From assembly GCA_035771165.1 (NCBI GenBank), contig JAWNZC010000473.1, positions 491,501 to 555,500 of the forward strand: a stretch of 64,000 bases of DNA, in the 5' to 3' direction. This stretch comes from Paragorgia papillata. Its lineage: Eukaryota > Cnidaria > Anthozoa > Scleralcyonacea > Coralliidae. A program made the position numbers and the translations under genes. Each line of letters opens with the position of its first letter. Position 1 is the stretch's first letter. The notes beneath the pieces are model-generated. The model worked only from the letters and a program-made list of their open reading frames with translations. It was not told where the DNA came from and searched no databases. Of this stretch, positions 47,170 to 59,610 are shown in pieces.

Positions 47170-47952
47170 TTACTTCAATGTTTTGTAAGCTCTGAAGACG
47201 TCCACGCCTAATAAGACGAAAGCTGTGCCTTAATAAAATTTATTGTCCAAAAATTAATCACAAATGTTTTGATTTACTTATAAAGTTTTTGTTTTTTTGG
47301 CATTATGTGGTTAATTAGCTGCGAAATGTATTGAGTTTACTATTAATAACATTAAGAACTATTGATATTGTAGCTTCCATAATTGTTAATTTCTTATTGG
47401 GTATAATTACAAAGTAAACATAGATAAAACAATATAATATAACAGGAACAAGCACAGTGAACACTCCAGTATCCTCCAGCTGGAGATATTACAAATTCTT
47501 GAACTTCTGCCTGTAAAACCTTGTCTAGTTTTACAGTCTATAATGTTATCAAACAACTATATAATATTTTTTAAAAACACCTGGTCCAACAAAATTTTCA
47601 CTTTAATCAAGTGAAAAATTAGTTTAAAATTAGTATTTCCCATTGCCACCCAGATACATGTACATTTATTATAGAAAATATATGATCCAAAATGCACACA
47701 TCTGTGGTAAAAAGAACAATTGCTATAAATGTTTTTGTTCAAATGGTGTTCACTCACTCACAAGGTTGTACCCAGGGGTGTGGACATGCCAGGTTCTCAA
47801 AATACTAAAAATTTCCAGTCAGACTGAAAACTCCAAAATCTCCAAGGCAGCACATCACCAGAACCTCCAAAAAGAGCTCTAAATATCATCACAAATTTGC
47901 CATTGACAAGTGCACTCAAAATATCTCAGAACTCACTACGACAGGGAAAAGG
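47170..47952. repeat. segmental duplication, ZNF-C copy, 3' flank
   Basis: Counterpart of 29143-29208, 29677-30183 and 35133-35409 without the MITE and the giant palindrome, so it preserves both empty sites. The 66-codon and 79-codon frames here are chance. Confidence 0.9.
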
Positions 47953-49024
47953 TTAATGAAGTTTAGTCATGTGCTTTACCAATACACTAGCTAAGTCAAA
48001 TGTGACATCACATTTCAAACATATGTACTGCATCCCATTTGGCTCTGTGGCTTCAAGTTCATGGGTCAACAAATGTTGATCAAATGCTTTACAATCAAAA
48101 TTCATGTTACAGTAATTACACTTGAAACTCTTCCCTGTGTTATGTGTCTTTTGATGATTTAGAAAACTAGAATGATGGGAAAATGCTTTGTCACAGATAT
48201 CACAAGTGAAAGGTTTCTTTCCAGCATGTGTTCTTTTATGATATTGTAAGCTACTTGAATGGGAAAATGTCTTGACACAGACATCACATTTGAAAGGTTT
48301 CTCTCCAGTATGTGTTCTTTTATGATATAGTAAGCCACTTGACTGGGGAAATGTCCTGTCACAGAGATCACATTTGAATGGTTTCTCTCCAGTACCGGTA
48401 TGTGTTCTTTTATGATTGATTAAAGTAGTTGACCGGGAAAATGTCTTGTCACAGAGATCACATTTGAAAGGTTTCTCTCCAGTATGTGTTCTTTTATGAT
48501 CTATTAAATTACTTGAATAAGAAAATGTCTTCTTACAGACATCACATTTGAATGGTTTCTCTCCAGTATGTGTTCTTTTATGATATAGTAAGCCACTTGA
48601 CTGGGAAAATGTCTTTTCACAGAGATCACATTTGAATGGTTTCTCTCCAGTATGTGTTCTTTTATGATCTATTAAATTACTTGAATAAGAACATGTCTTC
48701 TTACAGACATCACATTTGAATGGTTTCTCTCCAGTATGTGTTATGATATAGTAAGCCACTTGACTGGGAAAATGTCTTTTCACAGGGATCACATTTGAAA
48801 GGTTTCTCTCCAGTATGTGTTCTTTTATGATCTATTAAAGTACTTGAATAAGAAAATGCCTTCTTACAGACATCACATTTGAATGGTTTCTCTCCAGTAT
48901 GTAATACCATATGACGTCTTAAACTTGATAAACTGCCAAATGTCTTGGTGCAGGATCGACACCTATGAGACTTTCTTTCATTCATGCTAGAACTCTTTTT
49001 CGTCAAGTCAGAATTATTACTCAT
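47953..49024 (-). pseudogene. ZNF-C: C2H2 zinc-finger gene with one 5-bp deletion
   Basis: Start MSNNSDLTKKSSSMNERKSH, then about 12 C2H2 fingers with TGEKPFKC linkers, the atypical Cys-Asn-Tyr-Cys finger and a complete last finger ending HMTKLH. Within the third finger GTGTTCTTTTATGAT has become GTGTTATGAT near 48743, deleting five bases and shifting the frame; the rest is open in the new frame. One finger (KKTCSYSS) has Cys in place of the core Phe, and one linker is lengthened to TGTGEKPF by six extra bases. Apart from the deletion it is the best-preserved paralog, so an assembly error or polymorphism should be considered before calling it dead. Confidence 0.85.
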
Positions 49025-49153
49025 TGCAGATCCTTCACATTTCAGACAACCTTTTGATTTCCAACAAAATATGTGCTACTGAGCCTACGTTCCAACTGGT
49101 CTGCGTACCAAAAAAACCCCATCGTATCTACTTCATTTAAGGTGAACATCGTT

Positions 49154-49209
49154 CTCGTACCCAGACCCACGCGCTGATGCGAGGGGGCGCGCGAGGGTCT
49201 GGGTACAAG
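49154..49209. mobile_element. 56-bp hairpin insertion upstream of ZNF-C
   Basis: CTCGTACCCAGACCC pairs with GGGTCTGGGTACAAG around a GC-rich loop. The ZNF-A and ZNF-B flanks lack it (TAACAGTTTGG or TAATAGTTTGG follows directly). Its ends resemble the terminal repeat CCTCGTACCCAGGGTC of the element at 50.2 kb, so it may be a minimal internally deleted relative. Confidence 0.65.
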
Positions 49210-49219
49210 AATATAACAG

Positions 49220-50180
49220 TTTGGCTTTTAGAAAATATGATAGGCATTTATAGTACGTATTCCATATAAGGGTATGAATTGCGTAATGTGAAAGAGCAAA
49301 TACACGACGCTCAATGGCATATACGTATGGCGTGATATTACCGCCAATATTCATGTTTCTCATCATTCAAGATGTTTCCGACATTGAAGTTAATTCGGAC
49401 ATTGAAGTTGTTGATTATTCAACATATTTTCGACATTGAAGTTATATCGAACATTGAACATCTATATGTTTTCGTCATTCAAGTTAAATCGGACATTGAA
49501 CATGCCGCTTATTCGGCGCTCATCAGAACTACAATGTTCCAAAAATGTGGAAAAAAATTCAACACCTGAATACGGGAAGTTCAATATTGGCGGCGAAGAA
49601 CCATAGCGCGAGTAACCTGAGTGTCAGGCTCTCTTGGGGTTTGGGGGAGGGGGAAGGGAAAGAGAGGGGAAAAGGGGGGGAGAGAGGGGAAAGGGGAGAG
49701 AGAGGAGAGCCTGACACAAACCACGACAAACCAATCTCGTACTTAACGCGTTGACGCCTACTGTGCTGCGCAGATAATTTCACACCCATTCTCCCATCGC
49801 GGTCTTCATGTAATGGTGCATGGTTGTTTTCGAGAAGGAGTGAAGAGAAATAACATGTTTATTGGGACTTAATCTGAGAAATTGAGAGTTATTCCTTTGC
49901 GATAGTCATTTCAAGGAGACAAGAAATACGTATTTGCCTTTGTGGTATTTTTGGAACTCTGGTTCGAGTTTAAAGTATGGCAGATAACAGATTCATCGTG
50001 GCCCATGCATCGTGGCCGTGCTTCGTGACGAGTTCACTTTTCAGAATTCGTAGTTTTCCGTACTTGTATGTAAAATAATTAAATACTTATGGTATATCGT
50101 CATATGGACACTGGATTTGACTTCAAGAAGTATCATTGGAACGTATAAATGATGGCTATTTGAATAATAAATAATTGTCT
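49220..50180. other. unassigned DNA with two small repeats
   Basis: Near 49380-49520 a word GACATTGAAGTT or GACATTGAACAT recurs at irregular spacing, a degenerate tandem repeat. The 97-bp inverted-repeat element at 49621 is listed separately. No gene is supported. Confidence 0.35.
49621..49717. mobile_element. 97-bp inverted-repeat element with polypurine core
   Basis: GTGTCAGGCTCTC at the left and GAGAGCCTGACAC at the right enclose a G/A-only core (GGGGAAAGGGGAGAGAGAGG type). It may be a tiny MITE. No target duplication could be defined. Confidence 0.6.
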
Positions 50181-50305
50181 ACATCTTTCACAACCTCGTA
50201 CCCAGGGTCTTACCTCCGCTCCCCCGCCCCCGCCCACCGCTGCGGAAAGACCCTGGTACACGCTGGTCACGTGTCGTCTATCAAAATTTTCGACTGTGGG
50301 AGTGT

Positions 50306-52879
50306 CACTGATCTCTATAAAAGGACTGGATAGAGCATCTATTGTTCAGAAAGTGATGCCGGAAGTGAGCAGCGGCGGCCATCTTACTAGGACCCACTTG
50401 GGTCCTAAACAATATGGCGTAAATAGGAGTGGCAAGCAGTTTAACGACGTTTTTCGCCAAATTCGAGAAGTTTGCTAAGATTTACCACCGAATTACGGTT
50501 CGTAATCTTATTTTATATAATAGTTAAGTGTTTTAAACTCTTTATTCCTTTTACAAAGGCTTTTTTTTGCGAAAGATACCTGCCTATGTATTTGCTTCAC
50601 GAATCACGGTATTAACAAAATAGTCGGTAAACAAATGTCTTCCAAGTCCGCAAGTGTACTTGTTTCTCTCTTTATTTTGTAGTATATAAACGCCGTATTA
50701 TTAAATGGTTTACTGTGATGGGTTTCCTTTAAGTTTTGATTGATTTATTGCCGATTATTAAATCCAAATGGGAATTCAAATTTGGAAACGTTTTAGCATA
50801 AAACCTTATACATGGAATTTATATAACTTAAAAATCTTTAACGTGAACGCATATTAAAATTCAGTGAGATATTAATTATAACTTGTTTTTTTGAATTAGT
50901 ATTTTAATTTGGACCCTTGAGTTTACTAACTGGTCAATGACTCATTGACTATAAATGGGTGCCACACTCCCATGGACCCATAAATTAGATGCCTGAGTTT
51001 ATAATACACTCTCTATAATCTGCTAGGCTAATGGCAAGACTTGGCATTAGTATTGTTTCTAATTTTTAAATAACCAAAGTAAGTTTGTGCTACTTCAAAC
51101 GGTTCAGTGGTTCACATGGTTTTCTAATGTAGTATTTTCAGTTTGACTCTTTCAATCACCACTTAGGCAGCATGTGTATGTTTCTATTTGTCAGTTTGCT
51201 ACCCTTGCTTATCTAGTTCAATAGTTCAGCATATCCCACTAGTCATCAAAACTTGCTGCAAGTGATCTTTGCTCTATCATCTTAGTAAGACTGTAATCTT
51301 TAGTTTATTACCTTTACAGGTTGTGCACATACATGTTATTGACTTGGCTTTAGTATCAGCTTTTAATACATGTATTTTATTTTGTAGTCCAGTGGCTCAG
51401 GTGTTAATCTGGATACAGATTGTAACCCTATGTAACATTTGCTCTGTTATTATAATAGTTATTGCTGTTCAATGATTAGAGAGATTTCAAAAGTGATCAC
51501 AAGGTTAAGGGTTCAGTTGATTTTTGTTAATACTGTATGCATACAGTATATATATTAAAAGCTTCTATATGTGGTGTGGCATTTCTATAATTTTAAGTAA
51601 ATATTTAGTTTTTTACCACAATTAGCATTACTTGTCTTCCAAAGAACACTATAGTAACTGACTTTTTAACTGGGTTTTTACCACAAAGGTTGGCTGTGGT
51701 TTCCTTCTCAAGATGGCAAACCCAAATTTTGCTGTACTGAGTCCATTGCAATGCATTTGATAAGGGCAAAAGTCCCAAAAACATAGAGTTTATATTGACA
51801 AGATAATTCTATGATGGGATTATGAGAAGCCCTGAACATCAAGATGTGTCATTGAAAGTAGCTTCAACCAAAACAAGAGAATTAATGATAATGTACTTTC
51901 AAATATAGAAATATTAAAAATAGATTATGCAAATGCTCTTGCTGTTTTGTTGTGAATATTTATTTGCAGGTGGCTATTAATCCTATCAGTCAATACAGGA
52001 AATTATATTTCATTTATGTAATAATAAACTTGTAGAGTGTCTGGGATACTGTTAGAGTTTTAGTTGGCATCCCAGTGCATTTACTTGTAAAAAATGTAAA
52101 GTTTAGCTGGGTTTTCATTGAAAAGCCGACCATTCAAAGCAAAAATTATGATTCAACTTTAGTGGTATAACTCAAAAAGACAAGTCATACTTTATAATAT
52201 CTCACTATTATTTATGCCTCCATGAAGGCCTTTATTGTATAAATTGCATTGCAAGCTAATTTATTTCTATAGATCCATGTGAGTACAAAACCATAAAAAA
52301 ACAATACACTTCTGATGGCAACAAGGTTGCCTATTAAAGAAACATATAAGGTGGCAAATGGACTATAAGGTTTTATGCTAGAACTTGTCCAAATTTGAAT
52401 TCTCATTTGAATTACTCGGCAATAAATAAATCAAAACATAAAGGAAACCCATCACAGTAAACCATTTAATAATACGGCGTTTATACTACAAAATAAAGAG
52501 AGAAACAAGTACACATGCGGACTTGGAAGACATTTGTTTACCGACTATTTTGTTAATACCGTGATTCGTGTCTTCGTGAAGCAAATACATTGGCAGGTAT
52601 CTTTCGCAAAAAAAAGCCTTTGTAAAAGGAATAAAGAGTTTAAAACACTTAACGATTATATAACATAAGATTACGAACCGTAATTCGGTGGTAAATCTTA
52701 GCAAACTTCTCGAATTTGGCGAAAAACGTCGTTAAACTGCTTTCCACTCCTATGTACGCCATATTGTTTAGGACCCAAGTGGGTCCTAGTAAGATGGCCG
52801 CCGCTGCTCACTTCCGGCATCAAAATTAGGGCGCGAGAAACAATAGATGCGCTATCCAGTCCTTTTATAGAGATCAGTG
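50306..52879. mobile_element. 2.57 kb element with about 500-bp terminal repeats, nested
   Basis: Ends CACTGATCTCTATAAAAGG and CCTTTTATAGAGATCAGTG, flanked by an 8-bp duplication GGGAGTGT (50298-50305, 52880-52887). The arms match over about 500 bases (to AAACCATTTAATAATACGGC on the right, its reverse complement near 50700 on the left). The interior is AT-rich with no transposase; the 68-codon frame at 51269 is hydrophobic and unassigned. Superfamily open: 8 bp fits hAT or P, but the ends do not begin CAG-. Confidence 0.88.
50311..50420. promoter_or_regulatory. TATA box and ETS/YY1-like sites in terminal repeat
   Basis: CTATAAAAGG, a consensus TATA box pointing inward, lies within ten bases of the terminus. 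About 40 bases further in are CCGGAAGTG (ETS-like) and GGCGGCCATCTT, the reverse complement of a YY1-like AAGATGGCCGCC. The right terminal repeat has the same set (AAGATGGCCGCC and CACTTCCGG near 52795-52815). The element could start transcription inward from the TATA box at either end. Inferred from motifs only. Confidence 0.45.
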
Positions 52880-54387
52880 GGGAGTGTCCCCTGCGTATCA
52901 ATGCTTGACCTCGCTGGAATAGTCGAAGAAATGCATGTATACGTATCCTGTTTTGTTTTCTGGTATTAGATTTTGAAATGAATCGTTAAACCGGTGATAC
53001 GATTTTAAAATTGAAACAAGTTGTTTTGACAGCTATTGTTTTTAGTTTATAATAAATCGCTGTGTTTATTTAAGTTTACAATGAAGAAAGTTTTTGATGT
53101 TCCCATTCGTTTAATAATCGTCAACCTGGGTGCTTAAATTATACAATATATAGTCGATTAATCGATATCTTATTATCATTTTTCTATTTATATAAAGTCC
53201 AGTTACTCCGAAAATTTGATCTTTCGTCGCTTGATCATGAAATATGAATACGCCACTACAAAAACTGTTGCCGCTCCTCCATTCGGCAAAGTATATTAAA
53301 ATATCGAATAATAGTATTAATCAACGTACGACAAATAAACAAAAATAAACAGTACTAAAATAGTAAAATATTTGAAACCAAGATTATTCTGTAATGCTAC
53401 AGCAAAACACTAGACACATTTAATAAGGCAAAGGTGAAATGTCGAACCTTTGTTGTCATCTGTCTGCATTTCTGAATGCGCTGTGTTGTTTACTTAAAGA
53501 AATAGTACTTTCAGTAGACTTCAAGAAAGCGGGCGAGTCTTATCGACTTTTCTGCTTCTTTGCTGTCACAAACTTCTTGTCCGATAAAGAAACCCCCGTT
53601 CAAGTTAACTTGTTACGTATCTTTTAGTTTGGATCGTTTTAAACGCAACAACCTAATACCCGCCGCTTTTCGGACTATTAATAATAACAGGTCGTATTAA
53701 ATTATAGTCCTTCGCCAATTGTTTAAAATATAATAGGTACGGATATCGACTAATTACCTTTTTAAAATGAACTTGAAAATTGGCATTTTATATCAAATAT
53801 ATTTATCACTTATCATGTTCGTGGATGACTGACCATATTTTTGTCCGCATGAGAACTGGTCAAAACAACGCAGCACAGTAAACCTCACAGACTGTTTCAA
53901 ACTCTCAATATAAACAATAAAATACGTATGTGTTTCACCTGTACGTTGTTGAATACCACACGTGAAAGCTGCCATTATATTTAAGTGAATACGTCCAGTT
54001 AAAAGCCTCGCGATTCGAATGCTTAAAACGAATATTCTCCCATCAATAACACATGTCGCCAGTGCTACAAAGCCAGCAAAATATTGATCTTTGAGACTTT
54101 GGCATTCTTATTAAATTATATCTCGTTTCGGATTGTTTCTCCAAGCCGTTGTGCACCTTTCGTAAGTCGTGACATTTCATCTGGCCAGATGTTTTCCGTT
54201 TTGTATAAACACTACTCCGGTCGGTAAGTCGAGAAAGTTTTTTGTACCACTCTACCCACACTAAATTTATTTTGTACTGCCCATATTTTGGGCAGCACGT
54301 GACCAGCATGTACCAGGGTCTTTCCGCAGCGGTGGGCGGGGGCGGAAGAGCGGAGTTAAGACCCTGGGTACGAGGTTGCATCTTTCA

Positions 54388-54715
54388 ATCACCTCAAATA
54401 TTCATAATTATCTCATTTATCTGAGTGACTGATCAAGTTTATATCAACATGTATGTATCTCCTCATATTTTCAACAAAAAAATATATTGTCTTATGGCTG
54501 TTGACACTGTGTTTATTACTTTTTATATGTGTGACATAATATTCTTATAGCTGTACAATGTACTACAAGGTGCATTGTTTTTTTAATTTGAACCTGGCAC
54601 ACTAAAATATACATGTATCTACCAGTAATATTGGTTTGAAGTATTATATCCATATGGGGTAAGCATTAGTTGCTGATTTATACATTTTACACCAGTTTTA
54701 AACTTGGTACTATAC
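54388..54715. other. AT-rich DNA, no gene seen
   Basis: Nothing recognisable between the Mutator-like element and the SINE. Confidence 0.4.
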
Positions 54716-55060
54716 CTATGTGACCATATGGGAACCATGAGTGGTGAAGAGTTGCCTGACCACTGTGATCCAAAGTTAAGCTTGATTGGATGGGGTTAAT
54801 AGTACTTGGATGGGTGACCACATGGGACACCTTGTCACAGGCTTGAGCTTGGAACTCGTGTGAGTAGAGTTATTGTAGTTGATCTCTCCTGTGCTTCAAG
54901 GGGTTTTCCAGGTTCTCTGGTTTCCCCCCCTCCTTAAAATCAACAATTCAATCTTAGGAGAACAACCTTGTAAGGGACCTTGAGTCATATTGTTGTTTCT
55001 CCAGTATCAGTTAGGTACAAATGTTAATAAATAAAATATATGATAATAAAATAATAAATG
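54716..55060 (+). mobile_element. 5S rRNA-derived SINE (SINE3-like)
   Basis: The head resembles 5S rRNA: AAGTTAAGC, then GTTAATAGTACTTGGATGGG and TGACCACATGGGACACC, the intermediate-element and C-box region of the internal RNA polymerase III promoter. The first 50 bases match 5S only loosely. The body after about 54850 has GGTTTTCCAGGTTCTCTGG followed by a C-run, a block like the conserved central domain of several invertebrate SINEs, and the element fades into an AATAAATAAAAT-rich tail. It is a retroposon rather than a 5S gene, since the 5S part is diverged and fused to a body. Confidence 0.75.
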
Positions 55061-55247
55061 GTGAACTTATTTTTCTATTTAATTATATTTTAAATACAAG
55101 GAGATACCTAGAGATACCCACAGTCTATGTAGTGACCCCATATAGTTTCCTTTTTAATATCTTGTTTTAAATTAGTGATATCCATATTAAGTGTTAACCC
55201 CCCTTGCCCCTCCTAGCGCTGAAAGGCAAGAGTGGAAGCTGCACCTC

Positions 55248-55415
55248 CAGTGGTGTAGGATGCAATTTGATCTTGGAGGGGCACAGCATCAAAAGGGCAC
55301 TTTGTTCAGGGGGTAGGACTTCAAAAGGACACTTGAGGCACATGTTTTAACATAAAAAGGGCATTTTCCTGTTGCAAAAAGGGCACTTTATGACAAAGTT
55401 GGGCCTACACCCCTG
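55248..55415. mobile_element. 168-bp hAT MITE
   Basis: Ends CAGTGGTGTAGG and CCTACACCCCTG (one mismatch) flanked by TGCACCTC and TGCCCCTC (7 of 8). The interior carries repeated AAAAGGGCAC-type words. Confidence 0.8.
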
Positions 55416-55423
55416 TGCCCCTC

Positions 55424-56124
55424 CTGGCATCCCTGATAATAAACAGACAGTGATTGATGGTTTCAGTCAATGTTTTAGTAAACACTGTATATCCAAAGTC
55501 TGCTTTCTAAATTAAAGAAAATTACTTTGAAAATCAGTTCAGCCAAAGGTCTTTTCATAGTACAGTCACCAACTGTAGTTTTACTTTTGCAAACAACAAT
55601 CTCTGTATTATTTCTTATGTACTGAACAGCTGCATTCCGGATGTATTTAAAAGCCAGAAGTTAAGAATTCCCACCTTGAGAGAACAATTTTCCACTACTA
55701 CTGTAACTCTGGTTGTTTACACAATAAAATTAATATTACATTTACTGTGTTTGCCATTTTGATTTGGAGCATAACCCAGCTAACTTAATTAGCTGATTAA
55801 CAGAGATTCTCAGCAAACCTAAGCAACAGACACAGTGAGTTGACCCATTCAATGTGAGCTTGCAAGGCCACCCCAACCAGCTAATTAATGCATTCCCTCT
55901 GCAGTAGCATAAAATCATCAAGTTGTGCTCTGAGATTGTGTCTTCATTTCACATATTTGCTTGTCATATGTGTAGTTTTTGATGGCAAAGGTTGCAGTTT
56001 AGAAACTATACATTCTAATCATACTTGGAATAGAGCCGTTGAATATAATATTGCTCTAGAAGCGATGAAAATTGGCTCTTATGACGGGAGTTAGTGTATT
56101 CCTGCAGCATCAAGACGACTAATA
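55424..56124. other. unassigned DNA upstream of the LINE, possible 5' UTR
   Basis: A 68-codon frame at 55888-56094 precedes the LINE ORF but shows no domain. The last part could be LINE 5' UTR; the 5' boundary cannot be set. Confidence 0.35.
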
Positions 56125-59057
56125 GTGACTAAACATGATCAAAGTTCTATTCAAAATTACACTCGCTTGGTTAAATTTGGTAAACAAGTCACCCTCGTAA
56201 ACTTGCTGTTGCTCTGTAACGACATAGCCTTAAATCCTGGACCGGTCACATGGAAATTGGTCTGCCCTGTCTGTAGCAAAACTATTCGCAAAAATCAGGG
56301 AAGGTTAAACTGTATCTCGTGTAAAGTTTGGCATCATTTAAAGTGTTCTTTGGAGAACTCCGAGTCAACAAGGACATGCCGTTTATGTACTGTGCCCTCA
56401 CCATCAACACCGTTAAACGGAAGCGTAAACGAAACCTTTCTCGACGAAACCCTAGCTGTCGGCAGTCTTCAAGGTAACTTAAAGGACATTGTTTGTACAC
56501 GCGGTTTAAAGATACTTCATTTGAATGTTCGAAGTTTAAACGGTAAGATTGATGAACGTCGCTCAATTTTATCTACTTTGAGCTCTGGTATTCACTTGCT
56601 AACATTATCGGAAACATGGCTCAGTAGTGACATTCTGGATTCTGAAATTGACATCGTTGGATATAAATTATATAGAGCAGATCGAAAGACCAGGGGAGGA
56701 GGCGTTGCTGTGTACGTACGAGACGATATTTGTACAATACGAAGGGCTGATTTGGAGTCGCCGGATGTAGAATCGGTATGGCTACAAGTAAATTTACCAA
56801 AATCTCACGCTTTCCTGGTTGGGACCTTCTACCGTCCTCTAAATTCATCTAAAAGTTATGACGCAGATTTTGCAATAAAGTTGGACAGTATGATTGATTC
56901 TGCATTAGCCCAGACACAGTCGAGCGAGATTATATTACTCGGTGATTTTAATTGTGATTTCATAGCTAAAAGGTCACCATGCAACGTAACAAAACAGCTT
57001 AAGTCATTGTTTAAGAGCTATAATTTTTCTCAAGTGATCGAAAGTCCTACGCGAACTGTGCCTGGTTCCTCTACGTTATTGGATTTAATTGTTACAAATT
57101 GCCCATCTGTGATCAATTCATGCGGTGTTCTGTCGTCTGGCCTCAGTGACCACGACATGATTTATTGTGTTCGTAAGTTCATTGTAAAAAATTACCAGCA
57201 GAAATTAAGACTTTTCGAAATTATGCAAAGTACGAACATGACAAATTCTGTGAGGAACTAAAGCGTGTCGACTGGCAAACAGAATGTGATGCCCTTGGGA
57301 ATCAAACGGAAAGTATTCATTATGTAGATCAGCTTTGGACTTCCTTTAAACATTTGTTTATTGCCGTTGCCGATAAGCATGCACCGTTGATGAGTAAAAT
57401 AACTCGTGGTATACAAACTCCGTGGATGTCTGGCCAAATTAAGAAAGTAATGTATCAACGTGACCATCAATTGAAAAAAGCCAGACTGTCAAATAGAGAC
57501 GAGGATTGGAAACTGTACAGATCGCTGCGAAATCAAGTCACGGCACAAATTAGAAAGGCTAAATGCAATTATAATAAGAAACTCATCCAAGATAATAGTG
57601 ATAATCCAAAAACTTTTTGGAAGACTATGAATAAAATTCTACCAAATGAAAAGAAAAAGCGCGTTCCTTCGGCTATAAATATTGACGGAAACTTGATAAC
57701 TGATAGGAACAAAATTGCTAATGCCTTTAATTCGTATTTTATTGGATCTGTTGGACGTCTCACTGCATTTCTCGGCTTTCCGAGCAAAGACCAAGGTGCT
57801 TATATAAGCTCTGATTTTTTGAACAAATTATCGAAAAATTCTTTCAACTTTACCTCAGTTTCAACGAATTTCACATTTGAATTTTTACGGAAACTTAAAG
57901 TGCGAAAAGCGTCCGGTCTAGATCAAATGCCTGCTCGGCTCATGAGAGATGCGGCTGCTGAAATATGCAATCCACTGACGAAGATCATAAATGTCTCTTT
58001 GGAAACCGGTTATGTCCCAAGTGAATGGAAAGTTGCCAGAGTGGTCCCATTATTTAAATCGGGTAAAATCACCGACCTCGACAACTACCGACCAATTTCC
58101 ATATTGCCGGTAGCTTCAAAAATTCTAGAGAGGGCTGTACACACGCAACTGTACAAATATTTAACAGTGTATCACTACTTAAGCCCTTACCAATGTGGCT
58201 TTCGAAAAAAGCCATTCGACCGAGACAGGGGGTATAGCGTTCACCGACTCTGTTCGCCGAAATATGGACCAAGGTCTGTTGACTGGGTCTGTCTTTATAG
58301 ACCTTCGCAAGGCGTTTGACACCATTGATCAGTCCGTGTTACTGAATAAATTAACGAAGTATGGAGTAAACGACCTTGAACTTGAATGGTTTAACAACTA
58401 CCTATCACGTCGATCACAGGTAGTTTGTTTAGGAAATATAATGTTGCTTCGGAACAGTGTCAAGTATTATCTGGTGTTCCTCAGGGATCTATTTTAGGTC
58501 CCTTGCTGTTTGTCTTGTTTGTGAATGATCTTCCATCTGTTTTCTTGAAATGTCAAGTTCTAATGTACGCAGACGACACTGTGATTTACTATGCATCACA
58601 AACTGTTGCTGAAATCGAACAGATCCTAACCGATGAACTTGCCTGTCTGCATCAGTGGCTCCAGAATAACAATCTTTTCCTGAATGTGAAAAAAACTGAA
58701 TGCCTACTGTTTGGTACAGCACCTAGATTGTCCAAAGTAAACGATTTTACCATAACGGCAGGAAATTCTGTCCTTCGTCGTGTTGTAGAATTCAAATACT
58801 TGGGAGTAATAATGGACGAATGCTTAAACTGGAAAGCCCAAACATCTGCTGTTTTCTCGAAAGCCAGTAAGAGGATTGGTATGCTACGGCGGATAAGAAA
58901 TGATATCACAGTGAATGCTGCAGATAAGGTGTATAAATCGTTTATTCTTCCCATGTTGGATTACTGCGACACTGTAAGGCCCTGTTGTAACAAAGGCGAT
59001 GCTGAAAGACTTGAACGATTACAGAGCCGTGCTGCAAAGGTTGTTTACCCTTCCAGT
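56125..59057 (+). pseudogene. CR1/L2-type LINE: 2A-like peptide, PHD-like finger, endonuclease, RT
   Basis: In order: LLLLCNDIALNPGP near residue 35, a 2A-like ribosome-skipping motif with Ala where Glu is usual; a Cys/His finger CPVCSKTIRKNQGRLNCISC then WHHLKC and CRLC, PHD-like; an APE endonuclease (LHLNVRSLNGKID, SETWLSS, GGGVAVYVRD, GTFYRPLN, LLGDFNCDF, SGLSDHDMI); and from 57354 the RT with KASGLDQMPARLM, NYRPISILPVASKILE, motif A FIDLRKAFDTIDQ, motif B GVPQGSILGPLLF and motif C MYADDTVIY, then LERLQSRAAKVVYPSS. Three frameshifts (about 57170, 58215, 58435) break it into four frames. A hAT transposon interrupts it at 59057. Normal length and full domain order indicate a nearly full-length copy. 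Confidence 0.92.
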
Positions 59058-59610
59058 CAGTGGCGGATTACCAGTTTCCGGGCCTGTAGGCTAAATAAAA
59101 TTCACGGGCCTCATAGTGCACTGATGATGTGATCTATGAAAATACTTATATCGATGCCGTATCTAGCTAGATTTAATTTGGGCGGCACCCGCGGTCACTC
59201 CGTCATCGGCAAATTCGGTAACGATATTCAAGTACAGAAGACGCGAGAACCGTCTAAGGAGGTGCGCGGAAAATTTGGAAATTTAGTGTCTCGGAAATGC
59301 CATTTCCAGCATTCTGGGGCCGCGGTCTTCCCATAATCACAATTTTCTATGAATGGCAAATGAGGCCGGAGCTAACTAGCTATTTGGAAGCACTTATTTC
59401 TAGTTCTTGAAAGGATGAGTTGGAATAACTGAACAAACGATCAGGTCTGTATACTATTGTAGAAGAAAATAAAAATCTACGCAGCTTTTTATTTCACAGT
59501 TTTCTTTTGTAATAACTAGAACAAAATCAACAAATAACATTTTACATGTTTCAACACTTTCGGGCGTTCCTGATATAACAAGTACAACATGATGCATTTT
59601 CATATACATA

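Larger units (their letters stand above)
50191..54378. mobile_element. 4.19 kb Mutator-like element with a nested insertion
   Basis: Ends CAACCTCGTACCCAGGGTCT and AGACCCTGGGTACGAGGTTG, inverted homology of about 85 bases (through CACCGCTGCGG/CCGCAGCGGTG), flanked by a perfect 9-bp duplication CATCTTTCA (50182-50190, 54379-54387). No transposase frame in the native part (52888-54290). Removing the nested 2.57 kb element leaves an original of about 1.6 kb. Confidence 0.92.

Noticed and set aside
54716..54850. Functional 5S rRNA gene
   Set aside because: The 5' half is poorly matched and the sequence continues into a SINE body and A/T-rich tail.
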